Positions 8,395-17,796 of a stretch of DNA of 64,000 bases are shown here, in pieces (within the stretch, counting starts at the first letter, position 1; each line of letters starts with the position of its first letter). The DNA lies in the NCBI GenBank assembly GCA_038150225.1, contig JAYQWG010000001.1, positions 1-64,000 of the forward strand, in the 5' to 3' direction. The notes under the pieces are model-generated. The model worked only from the letters and a program-made list of their open reading frames with translations. It had not been told where the DNA came from and made no database searches. The stretch is from Lucifugimonas sp038150225. Lineage in GTDB: Bacteria; Chloroflexota; Dehalococcoidia; Lucifugimonadales; Lucifugimonadaceae. Position numbers and translations under genes: made by a program.

Positions 8395-9225
8395 ATGAAA
8401 CCTGCTGATCTAAAAGCCGCAATCAAAGCTAAGCGACCCGTGTTCGGGTTCATGATCTCCGCTACCGCGAGTATGCGGTGGGGACGTGTATTTGCGGGAT
8501 CAACCCTCGACTTCGTTGTGATCGACTCAGAGCATGGCTCACGTGACCGTCAATTGATCGCCGACACTGTTCAGCAAATGCAGTCGCTCGACATAACTGC
8601 GATCGTGCGAACTCCGAACACTGAAGAGGTTTACGTCGCAATGGCTCTTGATGCAGGAGCCGACGGTGTACTGGTTCCATATTGCGAAACCATTGACGAG
8701 GTTCGGCACTGCGCGATGAAGCTGCGCACACATCCTCTGAAAGGTGAGTACTACGAGCGTGTTGTTGAGACCGGCGAGTACCCGAGCGAGAAATCAAAGG
8801 ACTACCTCGACAACCGGCACAAAGACCACATCTTCATCATGGGGATCGAAAGTGAGCCAGCAGCAGAGCGAGTTGGCGAATTGATCGAGTGCGCTCCGAT
8901 CGATGCTGTATTCATCGGACCGAACGATATGACGACTTCGCTTGGTATCCCTGATGAGGTCGACAACCCGATTTACATCGACACGTTGAAGAAAGTGATT
9001 GGTGAGGCTGACCAGCGCGGTTTGCCAACCATGATCCATCAGCAGACGATTGCAACTTCACAAACTGCAATTGATCTCGGTGCGCGGTTTATCCTGCACT
9101 CGTCAGATGCGGGAATACTGCTACGAGGAATTCAGGACGAATTTACCCAGCTGCGCGATATCGCTCGTGCGAAACACGGTGACGTTGCAGAAGTAGCGAC
9201 TGAAGACACACTCGACGTAGTTTAG
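8395..9225 (+). CDS. HpcH/HpaI-family aldolase
   Basis: A 276-residue class II aldolase of the HpcH/HpaI/CitE-like TIM-barrel family. Residues matching the HpaI active site are H47 (in VVIDSEHGS), R72 (in IVRTPN), and the metal ligands E152 (in GIESEPA) and D178 (in GPNDMTTSLG). ADGVLVPYCET is the usual glycine-rich barrel strand. Enzymes of this family split 4-hydroxy-2-oxo acids to pyruvate and an aldehyde. A strong GAGGGG ribosome binding site 6 nt before the ATG fixes the start. It is a single-gene unit closed by a terminator 20 nt after the stop, and fits the sugar-acid degradation theme of the window. Confidence 0.88.
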   Translation: MKPADLKAAIKAKRPVFGFMISATASMRWGRVFAGSTLDFVVIDSEHGSRDRQLIADTVQQMQSLDITAIVRTPNTEEVYVAMALDAGADGVLVPYCETIDEVRHCAMKLRTHPLKGEYYERVVETGEYPSEKSKDYLDNRHKDHIFIMGIESEPAAERVGELIECAPIDAVFIGPNDMTTSLGIPDEVDNPIYIDTLKKVIGEADQRGLPTMIHQQTIATSQTAIDLGARFILHSSDAGILLRGIQDEFTQLRDIARAKHGDVAEVATEDTLDVV

Positions 9226-9248
9226 TTCTCGAACGCCGGACTCAAATC

Positions 9249-9280
9249 AAAAAGCCCAGAGAAAACTCGGGGCTTTTTCT
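9249..9280 (+). terminator. Rho-independent terminator after the aldolase gene
   Basis: AAAAAGCCC pairs with GGGCTTTTT. An inner GAG/CTC pairing closes an AAAA loop with one mismatch, and the hairpin ends in a T run. It lies between convergent genes. Confidence 0.85.
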
Positions 9281-9299
9281 ATTTCTCAATGCAATGGGT

Positions 9300-10031
9300 C
9301 TAACTGAGAGTGAATTTGCGGAAAGACTCGGCGTATTCGGCACCGATCTTCTTACCTAACTCTGCCCTGCGTTCTTTCATCCACTTTCCGGCTTTTTCGA
9401 GGTCTGGCACCTGGCTTACGTGAGCTTGCAAAGCTTTTACAGAAGTCTCGACGTCTTCTTCTTCAAGAGGATTCCAAAAATCTGCCTGGGTCCCGAAACT
9501 CATGACCCAGACCTCTCGCACCTTGTGTGGCTCCAGCCCTTCGTCGTAAAAGAGTTCGGGGAAGGTCAGGTGATCACGTGCAGATGGGAACACTGCAGAA
9601 AGTGCTGCCTCACCTGCTGCAAAGTGGTCAGGATGACCAATGTAGCCAGAGTTGAGTAGATCTCGTGTTGGGTTGGTAGTGATCAGCACGTCTGGTCGGT
9701 GAATTCGAATTTGCCTCGAAATATCTCGGCGTACATCAAGAGTCGGCTCTAAATAACCGTCTGGATAACCCAGGAATTCAACGGTTTTCAGTCCGAGAAT
9801 CTTTCCGGCATTGACCTGCTCTTCTGCTCGAATTTTGGCAAGCTGTTCCGAGGTAATGTCACGATCCTCAGTGCCTTTAGATCCATCGGTGCAAAGTACG
9901 TAGGTGACCTCCCAACCCTGTCTGCACCATTTGGCGACAGACCCCGAGCAACCGTACTCGGCATCGTCAGGATGCGCGGTCACGACCATTGCTTTGTTGA
10001 ACTGAGACTCTGTGCGGTTAGCGGACGTCAT
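9300..10031 (-). CDS. PIG-L (LmbE-like) family N-deacetylase
   Basis: A 243-residue zinc-dependent deacetylase-fold protein. The N-terminal AHPDDAEYG (H20, D23) is the metal and catalytic motif, and GHPDHFAAGE supplies the third zinc ligand region. The family removes acetyl groups from GlcNAc-type sugars, for example MshB, Bca and BshB in thiol synthesis, or modifies glycolipids. Nothing else of a mycothiol or bacillithiol pathway is visible nearby, so the substrate is open. GGGAG lies 11 nt before the ATG. Transcription is convergent with the aldolase gene. Confidence 0.86.
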   Translation of the reverse strand: MTSANRTESQFNKAMVVTAHPDDAEYGCSGSVAKWCRQGWEVTYVLCTDGSKGTEDRDITSEQLAKIRAEEQVNAGKILGLKTVEFLGYPDGYLEPTLDVRRDISRQIRIHRPDVLITTNPTRDLLNSGYIGHPDHFAAGEAALSAVFPSARDHLTFPELFYDEGLEPHKVREVWVMSFGTQADFWNPLEEEDVETSVKALQAHVSQVPDLEKAGKWMKERRAELGKKIGAEYAESFRKFTLS

Positions 10032-10099
10032 TTACCGGATTTCTCCCGAGTGAGATGTTGGAAATTCAAACCGAAAAATCGTATCACCGTGCGCAAAAA

Positions 10100-10837
10100 C
10101 TAAGAAACGAGGTGAGACTCAAAAAAACGGACGGTTTTTTCAACTGCGAGTTTCGACTCGAAAAACGCTGCGTCGTGATCTACTCCTTCGAGCTTTTCGA
10201 ACTGGAAACCGAACTCTCTGCTCGACGATTCAGCATTCTCGAAGTACGGATCCTTGTCACCACAAAACAGCATGGTTGGCGCGCTAAAGTTTCCGAGACG
10301 GCCGTCCACTCCCTGCCACTGGATTAGCGCCTTGTGAGATGCGGCGAGTGCTTTTGGATCGTTACCGGGGCGTTCTCCGACAGGTTGCTCGATGGACTTT
10401 GCACGACCAGAACGTAACACCCTGATTCGCCGCTCGTATTTCTGCTGTTCAACAGATGGAGGGAGCATTTGCATACCGCCAATTGCCAGTGCGTTTATCC
10501 GTTCTGGCGAACTTGCTGCTAGCTCAAATCCGGTTCGACCTCCCAGCGAGAAACCTAAGAATGCAAACTTTTCAGCTGATTGGGAATCGGCGAGTGCTCT
10601 TACAACGTCTGCTCGACGTTCGATTGTTTGGTCCGCCGAATCGTGAGATCGAGTCGATTTGCCGTGGCCGACTGCGTCAAACGCTAGAACAGAGAATGAT
10701 GGCGCAAATGCCTTTATCCAACCTCCAACGTTCCAGTCTCTCCCCCAGGAACCAAATCCGTGATGGAGGATTAGAAGTGGTCCTTCGCCGGAAATCTCGT
10801 AATTAATCTCGAGGTGGTCGATCGAAAGTAATGGCAT
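10100..10837 (-). CDS. Alpha/beta hydrolase
   Basis: A 245-residue alpha/beta-fold hydrolase. The oxyanion region is LILHHGFGSWG, the nucleophile elbow GFSLGG has S97, the acid lies in LFCGDKDPY, and the catalytic histidine is in GVDHDAAFF. The length is typical of small esterases and C-C hydrolases. There is no signal peptide, so it is cytoplasmic. The substrate is unknown. TAGAAT 6 nt before the ATG suggests a leaderless message. The start region faces purE across 100 nt. Confidence 0.86.
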   Translation of the reverse strand: MPLLSIDHLEINYEISGEGPLLILHHGFGSWGRDWNVGGWIKAFAPSFSVLAFDAVGHGKSTRSHDSADQTIERRADVVRALADSQSAEKFAFLGFSLGGRTGFELAASSPERINALAIGGMQMLPPSVEQQKYERRIRVLRSGRAKSIEQPVGERPGNDPKALAASHKALIQWQGVDGRLGNFSAPTMLFCGDKDPYFENAESSSREFGFQFEKLEGVDHDAAFFESKLAVEKTVRFFESHLVS

Positions 10838-10843
10838 TTTTCG

Positions 10844-10849
10844 ATTCTA
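10844..10849 (-). promoter_or_regulatory. -10 element for leaderless start
   Basis: On the minus strand TAGAAT is followed by 6 nt and the ATG of the alpha/beta hydrolase, which places the transcription start at about the A of the ATG. Confidence 0.45.
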
Positions 10850-10937
10850 ATGACAATTCCTTTATCAAACCGCACGCAACTGAATGTAAACTCAAACGGT
10901 TCCATTTCAGCAACCGAATTCGGGGAGTTCCGGACAG

Positions 10938-11435
10938 ATGGCAAAACCACTCGTTTCCGTGATCATGGGCAGCACTTCCGATCTGCCGACGATACAAGGT
11001 GCAGTCGACATTCTTGAGGAGTTGGAAGTTCCCCACGAAGTCAGAGTTGTGTCAGCTCACCGAACACCTGACCTGATGTTCAAATTTGCCGAAGAGGCGA
11101 AAGACCGGGGCATCAAGGTAATCATCGCCAGTGCTGGCGGTGCCGCACATTTGCCAGGAATGACAGCAGCCAAGACCGTCCTGCCGGTAATTGGTGTTCC
11201 GGGAGTTGGTCCTCACCTCGATGGGATGGACTCGCTAATGTCTATGGTTCAAATGCCTCGCGGCTACCCGGTTGCAACTGTTGCCATAGGTAAATGGGGT
11301 GCCGTGAATGCCGGACTTCTGGCATCTCAAATCCTCGGATTGGTCGACTCTGATATTCAGGAGAGAGTCGAAAAACGCCGAGCGGCTGTCACAGCTGAGA
11401 TCGAAGCTCAAACTTTTGTGAAGACGGACGAATAA
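10938..11435 (+). CDS. purE: N5-carboxyaminoimidazole ribonucleotide mutase
   Basis: A 165-residue class I PurE, which converts N5-CAIR to CAIR in purine synthesis. The phosphate-binding loop is IMGSTSDLPT. SAHRTPDLMFKFAEEA carries the active-site histidine, and SAGGAAHLPGM binds the carboxylated imidazole. Full length, beginning at an ATG with GGGGAG ten bases upstream. purK starts 9 nt after the stop, which is the standard bacterial pair; the presence of PurK confirms the class I mutase role. Confidence 0.95.
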   Translation: MAKPLVSVIMGSTSDLPTIQGAVDILEELEVPHEVRVVSAHRTPDLMFKFAEEAKDRGIKVIIASAGGAAHLPGMTAAKTVLPVIGVPGVGPHLDGMDSLMSMVQMPRGYPVATVAIGKWGAVNAGLLASQILGLVDSDIQERVEKRRAAVTAEIEAQTFVKTDE

Positions 11436-11443
11436 ATCCACCA

Positions 11444-12613
11444 ATGAATCGAGAATCTGTACTAAATCCTGGATCAACAATCGGAATCATTGGTGGTGGG
11501 CAGCTAGGTCGCATGCTCGCTATGGCAGCTCGCCAGATGGACTACAAGTCTGTAGTTCTCGACCCAAATCCTGACTCTCCAACGTCCCAGGTCGCTGACG
11601 GTCAAATAACTGACGCCTACGAGAGCCGAGATGCAGCTCGAGATCTTGCACGGGCGACTGACGTAATCACATACGAATTCGAGAATGTGGACGCCGATTC
11701 ACTCGGTGCAGCAGCTGAAATTCGGCCGGTATACCCATCCTCTAGTGTTCTGAGAACCACTCAGCATCGTCTGCATGAGAAAAATGCCCTGCTGAAAAGT
11801 GGAGTTCCGGTTTCGCCATTTCGAGAGATCAAATCTGTGCAAGACCTTCGCGACGCAGCAGTTGATCTGGGATACCCAATGGTCTTGAAAACGGCAATTG
11901 AAGGATATGACGGAAAAGGTCAGATCATTGTTGGCCGTGAAGAAGAAATCGACAATGCCTATGAATTGCTAGCGGCACGCAAGGTCGAACTGGTCGTCGA
12001 ACAGTTTGTGCAGTTCAAGATGGAAATTTCGGCGATATGTGCTCGCACCTCCGAGGGTGTAACTGCAACATTCCCTCCCTCCGAGAATATCCACCGCAAC
12101 CACATACTCGATACATCGATCGTTCCAGCCCGTATTCCTGAGAAAGTGCAGGAAAGCGCACGGCGACTGGCCGAGGGCATTGCCGAAAGTCTCAACGTCG
12201 TTGGTCTGATATCAGTTGAGATGTTCGTTACGAAAGAAAACGAGCTTCTCGTAAATGAACTTGCTCCACGGCCGCACAATTCAGGTCACTACACGATGGA
12301 TGGATGTGACATTTCACAGTTCGAGCAACTTGTAAAAGTCCTCGCTGGCATGCCAATTTCCGAACCGAATTTGCTGAAACCGACTGTGATGGTCAATTTA
12401 CTGGGTGAGGTTTGGGAAGATACCGATGGGGACCCGGATTGGGCTCGGGCGATGGAGCTTCCTGGCGTGAATCTGCACCTGTACGGCAAGGCGGAAGCGC
12501 GTGTTGGACGCAAGATGGGACACATCAACGTAGTTGCGGACACGGTCGAGGACGCGCTGTACCTCGCAAATGAATCGAGGGACCGAGCCTGGCGAAGAAG
12601 CGCAGCCTTTTAG
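11444..12613 (+). CDS. purK: N5-carboxyaminoimidazole ribonucleotide synthase
   Basis: A 389-residue ATP-grasp enzyme that carboxylates AIR to N5-CAIR using ATP and bicarbonate, feeding PurE. The N-terminal Rossmann-like motif is GIIGGGQLGRMLAMAA. The ATP-grasp core includes VLKTAIEGYDGKGQ, and the metal/ATP site is VNELAPRPHNSGHYTMD. Length is normal. It is translated with purE as a two-gene operon. Its TAG is immediately adjacent to the stop codon of the convergent ABC ATPase gene, so there is no room for a terminator between them. Confidence 0.95.
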   Translation: MNRESVLNPGSTIGIIGGGQLGRMLAMAARQMDYKSVVLDPNPDSPTSQVADGQITDAYESRDAARDLARATDVITYEFENVDADSLGAAAEIRPVYPSSSVLRTTQHRLHEKNALLKSGVPVSPFREIKSVQDLRDAAVDLGYPMVLKTAIEGYDGKGQIIVGREEEIDNAYELLAARKVELVVEQFVQFKMEISAICARTSEGVTATFPPSENIHRNHILDTSIVPARIPEKVQESARRLAEGIAESLNVVGLISVEMFVTKENELLVNELAPRPHNSGHYTMDGCDISQFEQLVKVLAGMPISEPNLLKPTVMVNLLGEVWEDTDGDPDWARAMELPGVNLHLYGKAEARVGRKMGHINVVADTVEDALYLANESRDRAWRRSAAF

Positions 12614-13393
12614 CTAGTCCGAAGATTCAGGGCGTCGGAACATAGAATCGCTGTCGTGTCCGCCTTCACCCGACAATTCGATTTCTCCGTTGTGAACGGT
12701 GTAAATCTTGTCAGCCATGTCGAGCAAGGTTCGATCATGAGTCGTCGCGACGATCGACATTCCTTCCTCTGAGACCATTCTTCGGAATAGCCCGAAGATT
12801 TCAGCAGCGTTTACGGAGTCAAGTTCACCGGTAGGTTCGTCAGCAAGAATTACGTTCGGTTGCATTGCAACGGCGCGTGCTATGGAGATTCGTTGTTGTT
12901 CACCACCTGAAAGCTCGTACGGGCGATGCTTTGCCCTTCGACCCAACCCAACCATGTCGAGCACTTCATTCGTCCGCTCAGAGCGTTCTCTCGACCCCAG
13001 TCCGGCAATGCGCATTGGCAGTTCGACGTTTTCATACGCGGACAGGAGAGGCAGCAACGCGAACGACTGGAAAACGACACCAATGCGGTGTCGTCTCAGT
13101 TGAGTGAATTGTTTCTCACTGAATTTTGCAAGGTCTTGCCCTTCGAACAGTATTTGCCCTGAAGTCGGGTGATCGAGTCCTGCCATCATGTTCAGGAGTG
13201 TTGTCTTTCCAGATCCTGAACGACCGACGAGCGTGATGAACTCACCTGGCTTAAGGTCTAAATTCACCGAATTAACAGCACGAACGGTTTCACCCGACAG
13301 TTGATATTCTCGTGTTACATCAATCGCCTGAATGATCGGCGATGAACTGTCGCGACCCGATGCAGTCGCTGATTGTTCAGTCGCCTGACTCAA
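12614..13393 (-). CDS. ABC transporter ATP-binding protein, MacB/LolD type
   Basis: A 259-residue nucleotide-binding subunit. Walker A is GRSGSGKTT (57-65), the signature LSGGEQQR (161-168), Walker B ILADEP (182-187), and the switch histidine H219 lies in TTHD. The FALLPLLSAYENVELPM stretch after the Q-loop is typical of MacB/LolD-like ATPases that drive FtsX-type permeases mechanically rather than by a classical transport channel. It is the last gene of the four-gene minus-strand operon, and its start overlaps the preceding ATPase gene by 17 nt. Confidence 0.92.
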   Translation of the reverse strand: MSQATEQSATASGRDSSSPIIQAIDVTREYQLSGETVRAVNSVNLDLKPGEFITLVGRSGSGKTTLLNMMAGLDHPTSGQILFEGQDLAKFSEKQFTQLRRHRIGVVFQSFALLPLLSAYENVELPMRIAGLGSRERSERTNEVLDMVGLGRRAKHRPYELSGGEQQRISIARAVAMQPNVILADEPTGELDSVNAAEIFGLFRRMVSEEGMSIVATTHDRTLLDMADKIYTVHNGEIELSGEGGHDSDSMFRRPESSD

Positions 13394-14255
13394 GAGTCAC
13401 CCTTCCATCCTTCTGGTCGACTCGAACCCGCCGTCCGATCTTCAGTTCATCCAGCAACTCTCGTGGGATCTGAACTGATCCCGAGGAGTCGATGAGCAGA
13501 AATTCCTCGGTGTCTGAAGTTTCACCACCGAGTTTCCTATCAAATGAAACTTCGCGGGTGGTCTCGGTACTGGTTTTGCCGTCCTTGATTGCGACCGCCC
13601 TGCCAACACTTGATGCGATTGCGGGGTCGTGAGTCACGATCACAATCGTCGTGCCCAACTCTGCGTTCACATTGTTGAGCAACTCGAGAACTTCCGTACC
13701 GGTCTGGTCGTCCAATTCTCCGGTTGGTTCATCGGCGAGTAGCAACGGTGGTCTGTTCGAGAGTCCTACGGCGATAGCAACACGCTGTTGCTCACCACCT
13801 GAAAGTTGGGCCGGTTTGTGATCAGCACGATCAGCGAGTCCTACGATCTCAAGAAGCTCTTCCGCGCGTTGACGTCGCTCCTTTGCCGGGGCATTAGCGA
13901 TCACCATTGGCAGCTCAACGTTTTCCAGGGCAGTTAGGTATGGGAATAGGTTTCTGGAAGTTTCCTGCCAGATAAACCCGACCTCGTGACGCCTGTACTG
14001 AACGACCTCTTTATTGGTCATGTTGAGCAAATCGAAGTCACCAACATGAATCGTTCCCGCTGAAGGAAAGTCGTATCCGGCAAGAATGTTGAGCAGGGTA
14101 GATTTGCCACTACCCGAAGCACCGACGATAGCGATGATTTCGCCTTTATCGACGGTTAGTTCGAGCCCGCGCAAAGCCACAACTTCAAGATCGGCTGCCT
14201 TGTAGATCTTGAAGAGACCGCTGCACTCGATATAAGGACCTCCGGCTGATGTCAT
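13377..14255 (-). CDS. ABC ATPase with C-terminal AbrB-like domain
   Basis: A 292-residue MacB-type ATPase. Walker A is GASGSGKST (45-53), signature LSGGEQQR (151-158), Walker B LLLADEP (171-177), and H-loop H209. After a linker, residues about 251-288 form a SpoVT/AbrB-like swapped-hairpin: LLIDSSGSVQIPRELLDEL is the canonical start, and the unit ends with VRVDQKDGRVTLE. AbrB domains usually bind DNA as dimers. Here the domain could instead dimerise the ATPase. The sister ATPase encoded downstream lacks it, so the complex may use a heterodimer of one tailed and one untailed ATPase. Related tailed ATPases occur beside FtsX permeases in actinobacteria and Chloroflexota, to my knowledge without assigned tail function. 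Confidence 0.88.
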   Translation of the reverse strand: MTSAGGPYIECSGLFKIYKAADLEVVALRGLELTVDKGEIIAIVGASGSGKSTLLNILAGYDFPSAGTIHVGDFDLLNMTNKEVVQYRRHEVGFIWQETSRNLFPYLTALENVELPMVIANAPAKERRQRAEELLEIVGLADRADHKPAQLSGGEQQRVAIAVGLSNRPPLLLADEPTGELDDQTGTEVLELLNNVNAELGTTIVIVTHDPAIASSVGRAVAIKDGKTSTETTREVSFDRKLGGETSDTEEFLLIDSSGSVQIPRELLDELKIGRRVRVDQKDGRVTLESGD

Positions 14256-14289
14256 CCGGCGGATCTCCCTTCGTGAACCAGGACGGTGA

Positions 14290-17200
14290 TCATTCTCCCA
14301 TCCTCATGACGCTGTGGATAGACATTCGATATACAGATACAAGGATCAACCCGACCACTACGAGGAAAACAAGTCCTAGAAGTCCGAACGTAATTCCAAA
14401 CCCTAACCAGTCGATTTGAACTGCCATTGGTGGTGTTACGACTGCGTTTTCTCCCGAGTTCGCAAGGTACGGCATGATTGTTGAGCCCATTCGAGCTCCC
14501 ATGAAGATGCCCAGGGTAATGGCTACTCCGATTACCAGCATTTGCTCAAGAACAACCAGGAATAAAAGCTGTCGCATCGATAGTCCTATCGTTCGCAGGA
14601 GTGCGAGTTCGGATCGTCTGCCAGCAAAGCTAACCCTGGCGTGAACGAGGAAACCAACCGCGCTGACGACAAGAACGGTGAAGAACGCGATTCCGAGTAA
14701 GGCTCTCCAACCTGCAGAAACCAATGGGTCAAATGAGACTGCAGCCAACTCGACAGTACGGTCTATAACGTTGGAACCTCGCCTTGCCTGAACGGCCTGC
14801 AAACCGGTCTCCACTCCTGAGACTGCCGAGTCACCAGGGACTACGCTTTCCAGGATGCCTTCCTCGGCAATTAGCAAATCGGCACCCGATTGAGTTGCGA
14901 CCCAGAACTCGGTTGGTTGGACCTCACCCACAGTTGTCGTGACGTTTAGGCGTTCATGCAAGGCGTCGAAATCGGCGATCAGGAATGGCTCGTCATTAAG
15001 GCCCATAGTCGGGAAGTAATCGATCGTGTCTCTGATCGAAACCTGTAGAGGAACCCCATCGAGAGATATCTCAAGGAGTTCACCATTTTCACCGTCGAAT
15101 TGCTCGATGAACTGTGTATTAGCAAGTACAGGAACTACATCAAGTTGAGAACCATGAGCCAGTCCTCTGTATTCGCGTGGTGCTGATGACGTCCATCTCA
15201 ACCGGGCGACACCGTCGATAGGTGTGCCGTCAGGGTTGGTTGCAGGAACGATCGCATCTCCAAGGGCTTCCCTTGTAGGTGCCATGGTCCGCCAGTTGTC
15301 GACGGTATCAAACGTTTCGATGATGATCAGTTCGGTTCCTGTTGGGTTGAGCAGGGCTATATCGTCGATATCCAACGCACCTGGCCCAAGCCCGTTTTCG
15401 AAATTGATTACACCAAGCGAGTGCAGTCGAATCGGAGTTTTCGGCAATAGGCCCGCTACTCCTTGAAACCTCGTTGCCTGAAGACTGGATCCAACTCTGC
15501 ACCATTCAGGAGCTTCACCTTCGATTGGCAGTGGGCAATTGAATCTTCTCTGGTTTGTTGAAAGCGGGTTCAGGTTGCCTAGTGGAACTGAGAAGAAGTG
15601 ACCGTTCGCATCGGATAAACGTGCGACTATGAACGTCGCTGGCTGCCTTACCAGCGGTTTCACCCGGGCAGTAATCCATCGACCGTCTTCTGGCAGCACG
15701 ATTCCAGCCGATCCGCCTACATCCAGCACGGAAACTCGTTCATCGAACGGCGAAAGCCCGAAGTCATCTCGAATCCAAGCTACGTCTTCGATCGAATCCA
15801 GTTCGATACCGATCATCTTGAACTGATCTACGGCAACGCCAGCCGCGATATTCGCCTCTTTCCTGTAGATCGGAGACACGGCATGGACGTCATCGATATC
15901 TTCCAACTGAGTTGGAACAGATCGAGAAATACCGCCTGTCGGTAGATTCACGGATGTGAGTCTCAGGTCGGCACCTGTCCGGTAGTAAGCCTGATCAACT
16001 TCACTCTGTTGGCGCGTAGCCCCGAAGCTTGCGGCGAATACGCCCAAGGCAGCTGTGAGGATCAACAAGAGTGAAAGTCGCGAATGGTGGGCTGGGTTTC
16101 GAGCCATCTGCCAGATGCCCAGGATCAGGGTGGGTGGCGTGATCCTTGAGAGAGGCCTTCGCGAAAGTAATTTACCGGTTACGTCCATTGCGACCGGGAA
16201 GATTCTGAGCAGCACAAGACCGACTGCGACAAGGAATACTGATGGTACCCCGAGGATCAACTGGTTGACAGTGGTTTCGCCAAATAAGCTCACGGCAACG
16301 AACGAGCCTTGTTTGGTGAGTTGCCAGAACATGAACATCACCAGACCCAGGAAGCCTAGATCCAGGTAGTACCGCTGGACGAAAGCCAACCTCGCCGGTC
16401 TTGCACGGGTAACTCTGCTCGCAAGAAGTCCGAGTCTCGTTGCACGGAACGCCGGTATGAAAAGCGCGAGTAAACCTAGAAATCCGCCGAGCGCAGCCAT
16501 ACGGAACGCGGCGAATGTGAGTTTGACCGGTAGTGGGTCACCACTGTTCAGTTCACTGTAGATGGGCAGAACGCCGATTAGGCCTACACCGAACATCGCG
16601 TTGAATGGTCCGATTATCGTGGCGACTAGAGCAAGCAAACCCGCCTCAATTATGAACACCGCGAGAATCTGTCTCGAAGTTGCTCCTCGTGTCCTGAGTT
16701 GACCAACTTCGTTTCTCTGTGCGTCGACCAACAGCGAAGAAAGAGTCACGACGTAGTAGAGCACCACGAGCACAATCAAGATGAGGACGATGAACATGGG
16801 GAGCCGGTTGAAGAACAGGTCAGTCTCAAAGGCTCTGAGTACGTCCGGGAGGTCTGATCGCATCAGGAACCCGTCGACGATGGCTTTTAGTTCGCGTTCA
16901 GTTGCGTCAATGGTGTTTCTTATCGCTGCCGTTTCGGATGCGTCGATTCGCTCTGGATCGACATCAAGCCACCAGGCATAGTCGGAACCCATGTTCGGGA
17001 AGTAGGTCCCAAGACCAACGGTAATTGTTTTTTCAGGGACAACGAACCTGGCGAACTGAAGCGTCTCAGTGCGTGAACCGAAGGCTTCGTTGTGAATTCG
17101 CCAGTGATCAGCTTCAGGATCTTTTCGCTCGTATATACCCGTAATGAGCACATCAACCCTTGTGTGAACATCTTCCCAGTGAGGCCGTGCCGGGTAAATA

Positions 17201-17796
17201 TCACCAACTGAAAGAGACAGCATTTCAGCAGACGCTGCATCCAGCATTGCTTCGATCATGAACGAATCGTCGGCACTCGTCTCTGTGGACACCGACGGTA
17301 CTGATCCCTCAATGATCTCGACCCGTTCATCCTGATTCGGGATGGTCATCATCATTACGCGACGACAGTCACATTCGATCAGTACTTCTTCATCGCCGCT
17401 AGGCTGCTGACCGATCACGGTTCGACATGTGCACTGATCTGGAGGGACCAGCGGGGCAGGTAGGTCTACAAAGAAGGTCCAGGTTTTTAGCGCGTATTCG
17501 CTTTGGTCGAGGAAAGACGAGAATTTGCCAACAATTTCACTGTCCATGGCATCGACTATCGTCGAATGCGTTTCCTCGTTCGTTGGAATTTGGCCTGCTT
17601 CGACGAGTACGTCTATTTCCGATGCTTCGTGACTAGAAAGCGCCCGTTGTAGAGCAACATCACGCAAAGCGTCGAAGAAGATGACCGAACTCGCCATGAT
17701 CGTCGACGCGAGTACCACTCCGACAACGACGGCAGATAGCAAACGCCAGTGGGCGAGAGTGCGTTTGATTATTAGTTGAAAAGAATTCCCGATCAT
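14290..17796 (-). CDS. Large FtsX/MacB-type ABC permease
   Basis: A 1168-residue membrane protein. It opens with LIIKRTLAHWRLLSA, a short cytoplasmic stretch, and TM1, then has an extracytoplasmic domain of about 280 residues containing a CTC...CDC cysteine cluster. An FtsX core of three or more helices follows at about 330-470. A second, longer extracytoplasmic domain and a C-terminal FtsX domain (about 1045-1165) complete it. This duplicated topology is that of large MacB-like permeases handling lipoproteins, lipids or peptides in the envelope. The gene overlaps the start of its neighbour permease by one base and is followed at 34 nt by the AbrB-tailed ATPase, so the four genes very likely form one transporter. 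Confidence 0.9.
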   Translation of the reverse strand: MIGNSFQLIIKRTLAHWRLLSAVVVGVVLASTIMASSVIFFDALRDVALQRALSSHEASEIDVLVEAGQIPTNEETHSTIVDAMDSEIVGKFSSFLDQSEYALKTWTFFVDLPAPLVPPDQCTCRTVIGQQPSGDEEVLIECDCRRVMMMTIPNQDERVEIIEGSVPSVSTETSADDSFMIEAMLDAASAEMLSLSVGDIYPARPHWEDVHTRVDVLITGIYERKDPEADHWRIHNEAFGSRTETLQFARFVVPEKTITVGLGTYFPNMGSDYAWWLDVDPERIDASETAAIRNTIDATERELKAIVDGFLMRSDLPDVLRAFETDLFFNRLPMFIVLILIVLVVLYYVVTLSSLLVDAQRNEVGQLRTRGATSRQILAVFIIEAGLLALVATIIGPFNAMFGVGLIGVLPIYSELNSGDPLPVKLTFAAFRMAALGGFLGLLALFIPAFRATRLGLLASRVTRARPARLAFVQRYYLDLGFLGLVMFMFWQLTKQGSFVAVSLFGETTVNQLILGVPSVFLVAVGLVLLRIFPVAMDVTGKLLSRRPLSRITPPTLILGIWQMARNPAHHSRLSLLLILTAALGVFAASFGATRQQSEVDQAYYRTGADLRLTSVNLPTGGISRSVPTQLEDIDDVHAVSPIYRKEANIAAGVAVDQFKMIGIELDSIEDVAWIRDDFGLSPFDERVSVLDVGGSAGIVLPEDGRWITARVKPLVRQPATFIVARLSDANGHFFSVPLGNLNPLSTNQRRFNCPLPIEGEAPEWCRVGSSLQATRFQGVAGLLPKTPIRLHSLGVINFENGLGPGALDIDDIALLNPTGTELIIIETFDTVDNWRTMAPTREALGDAIVPATNPDGTPIDGVARLRWTSSAPREYRGLAHGSQLDVVPVLANTQFIEQFDGENGELLEISLDGVPLQVSIRDTIDYFPTMGLNDEPFLIADFDALHERLNVTTTVGEVQPTEFWVATQSGADLLIAEEGILESVVPGDSAVSGVETGLQAVQARRGSNVIDRTVELAAVSFDPLVSAGWRALLGIAFFTVLVVSAVGFLVHARVSFAGRRSELALLRTIGLSMRQLLFLVVLEQMLVIGVAITLGIFMGARMGSTIMPYLANSGENAVVTPPMAVQIDWLGFGITFGLLGLVFLVVVGLILVSVYRMSIHSVMRMGE

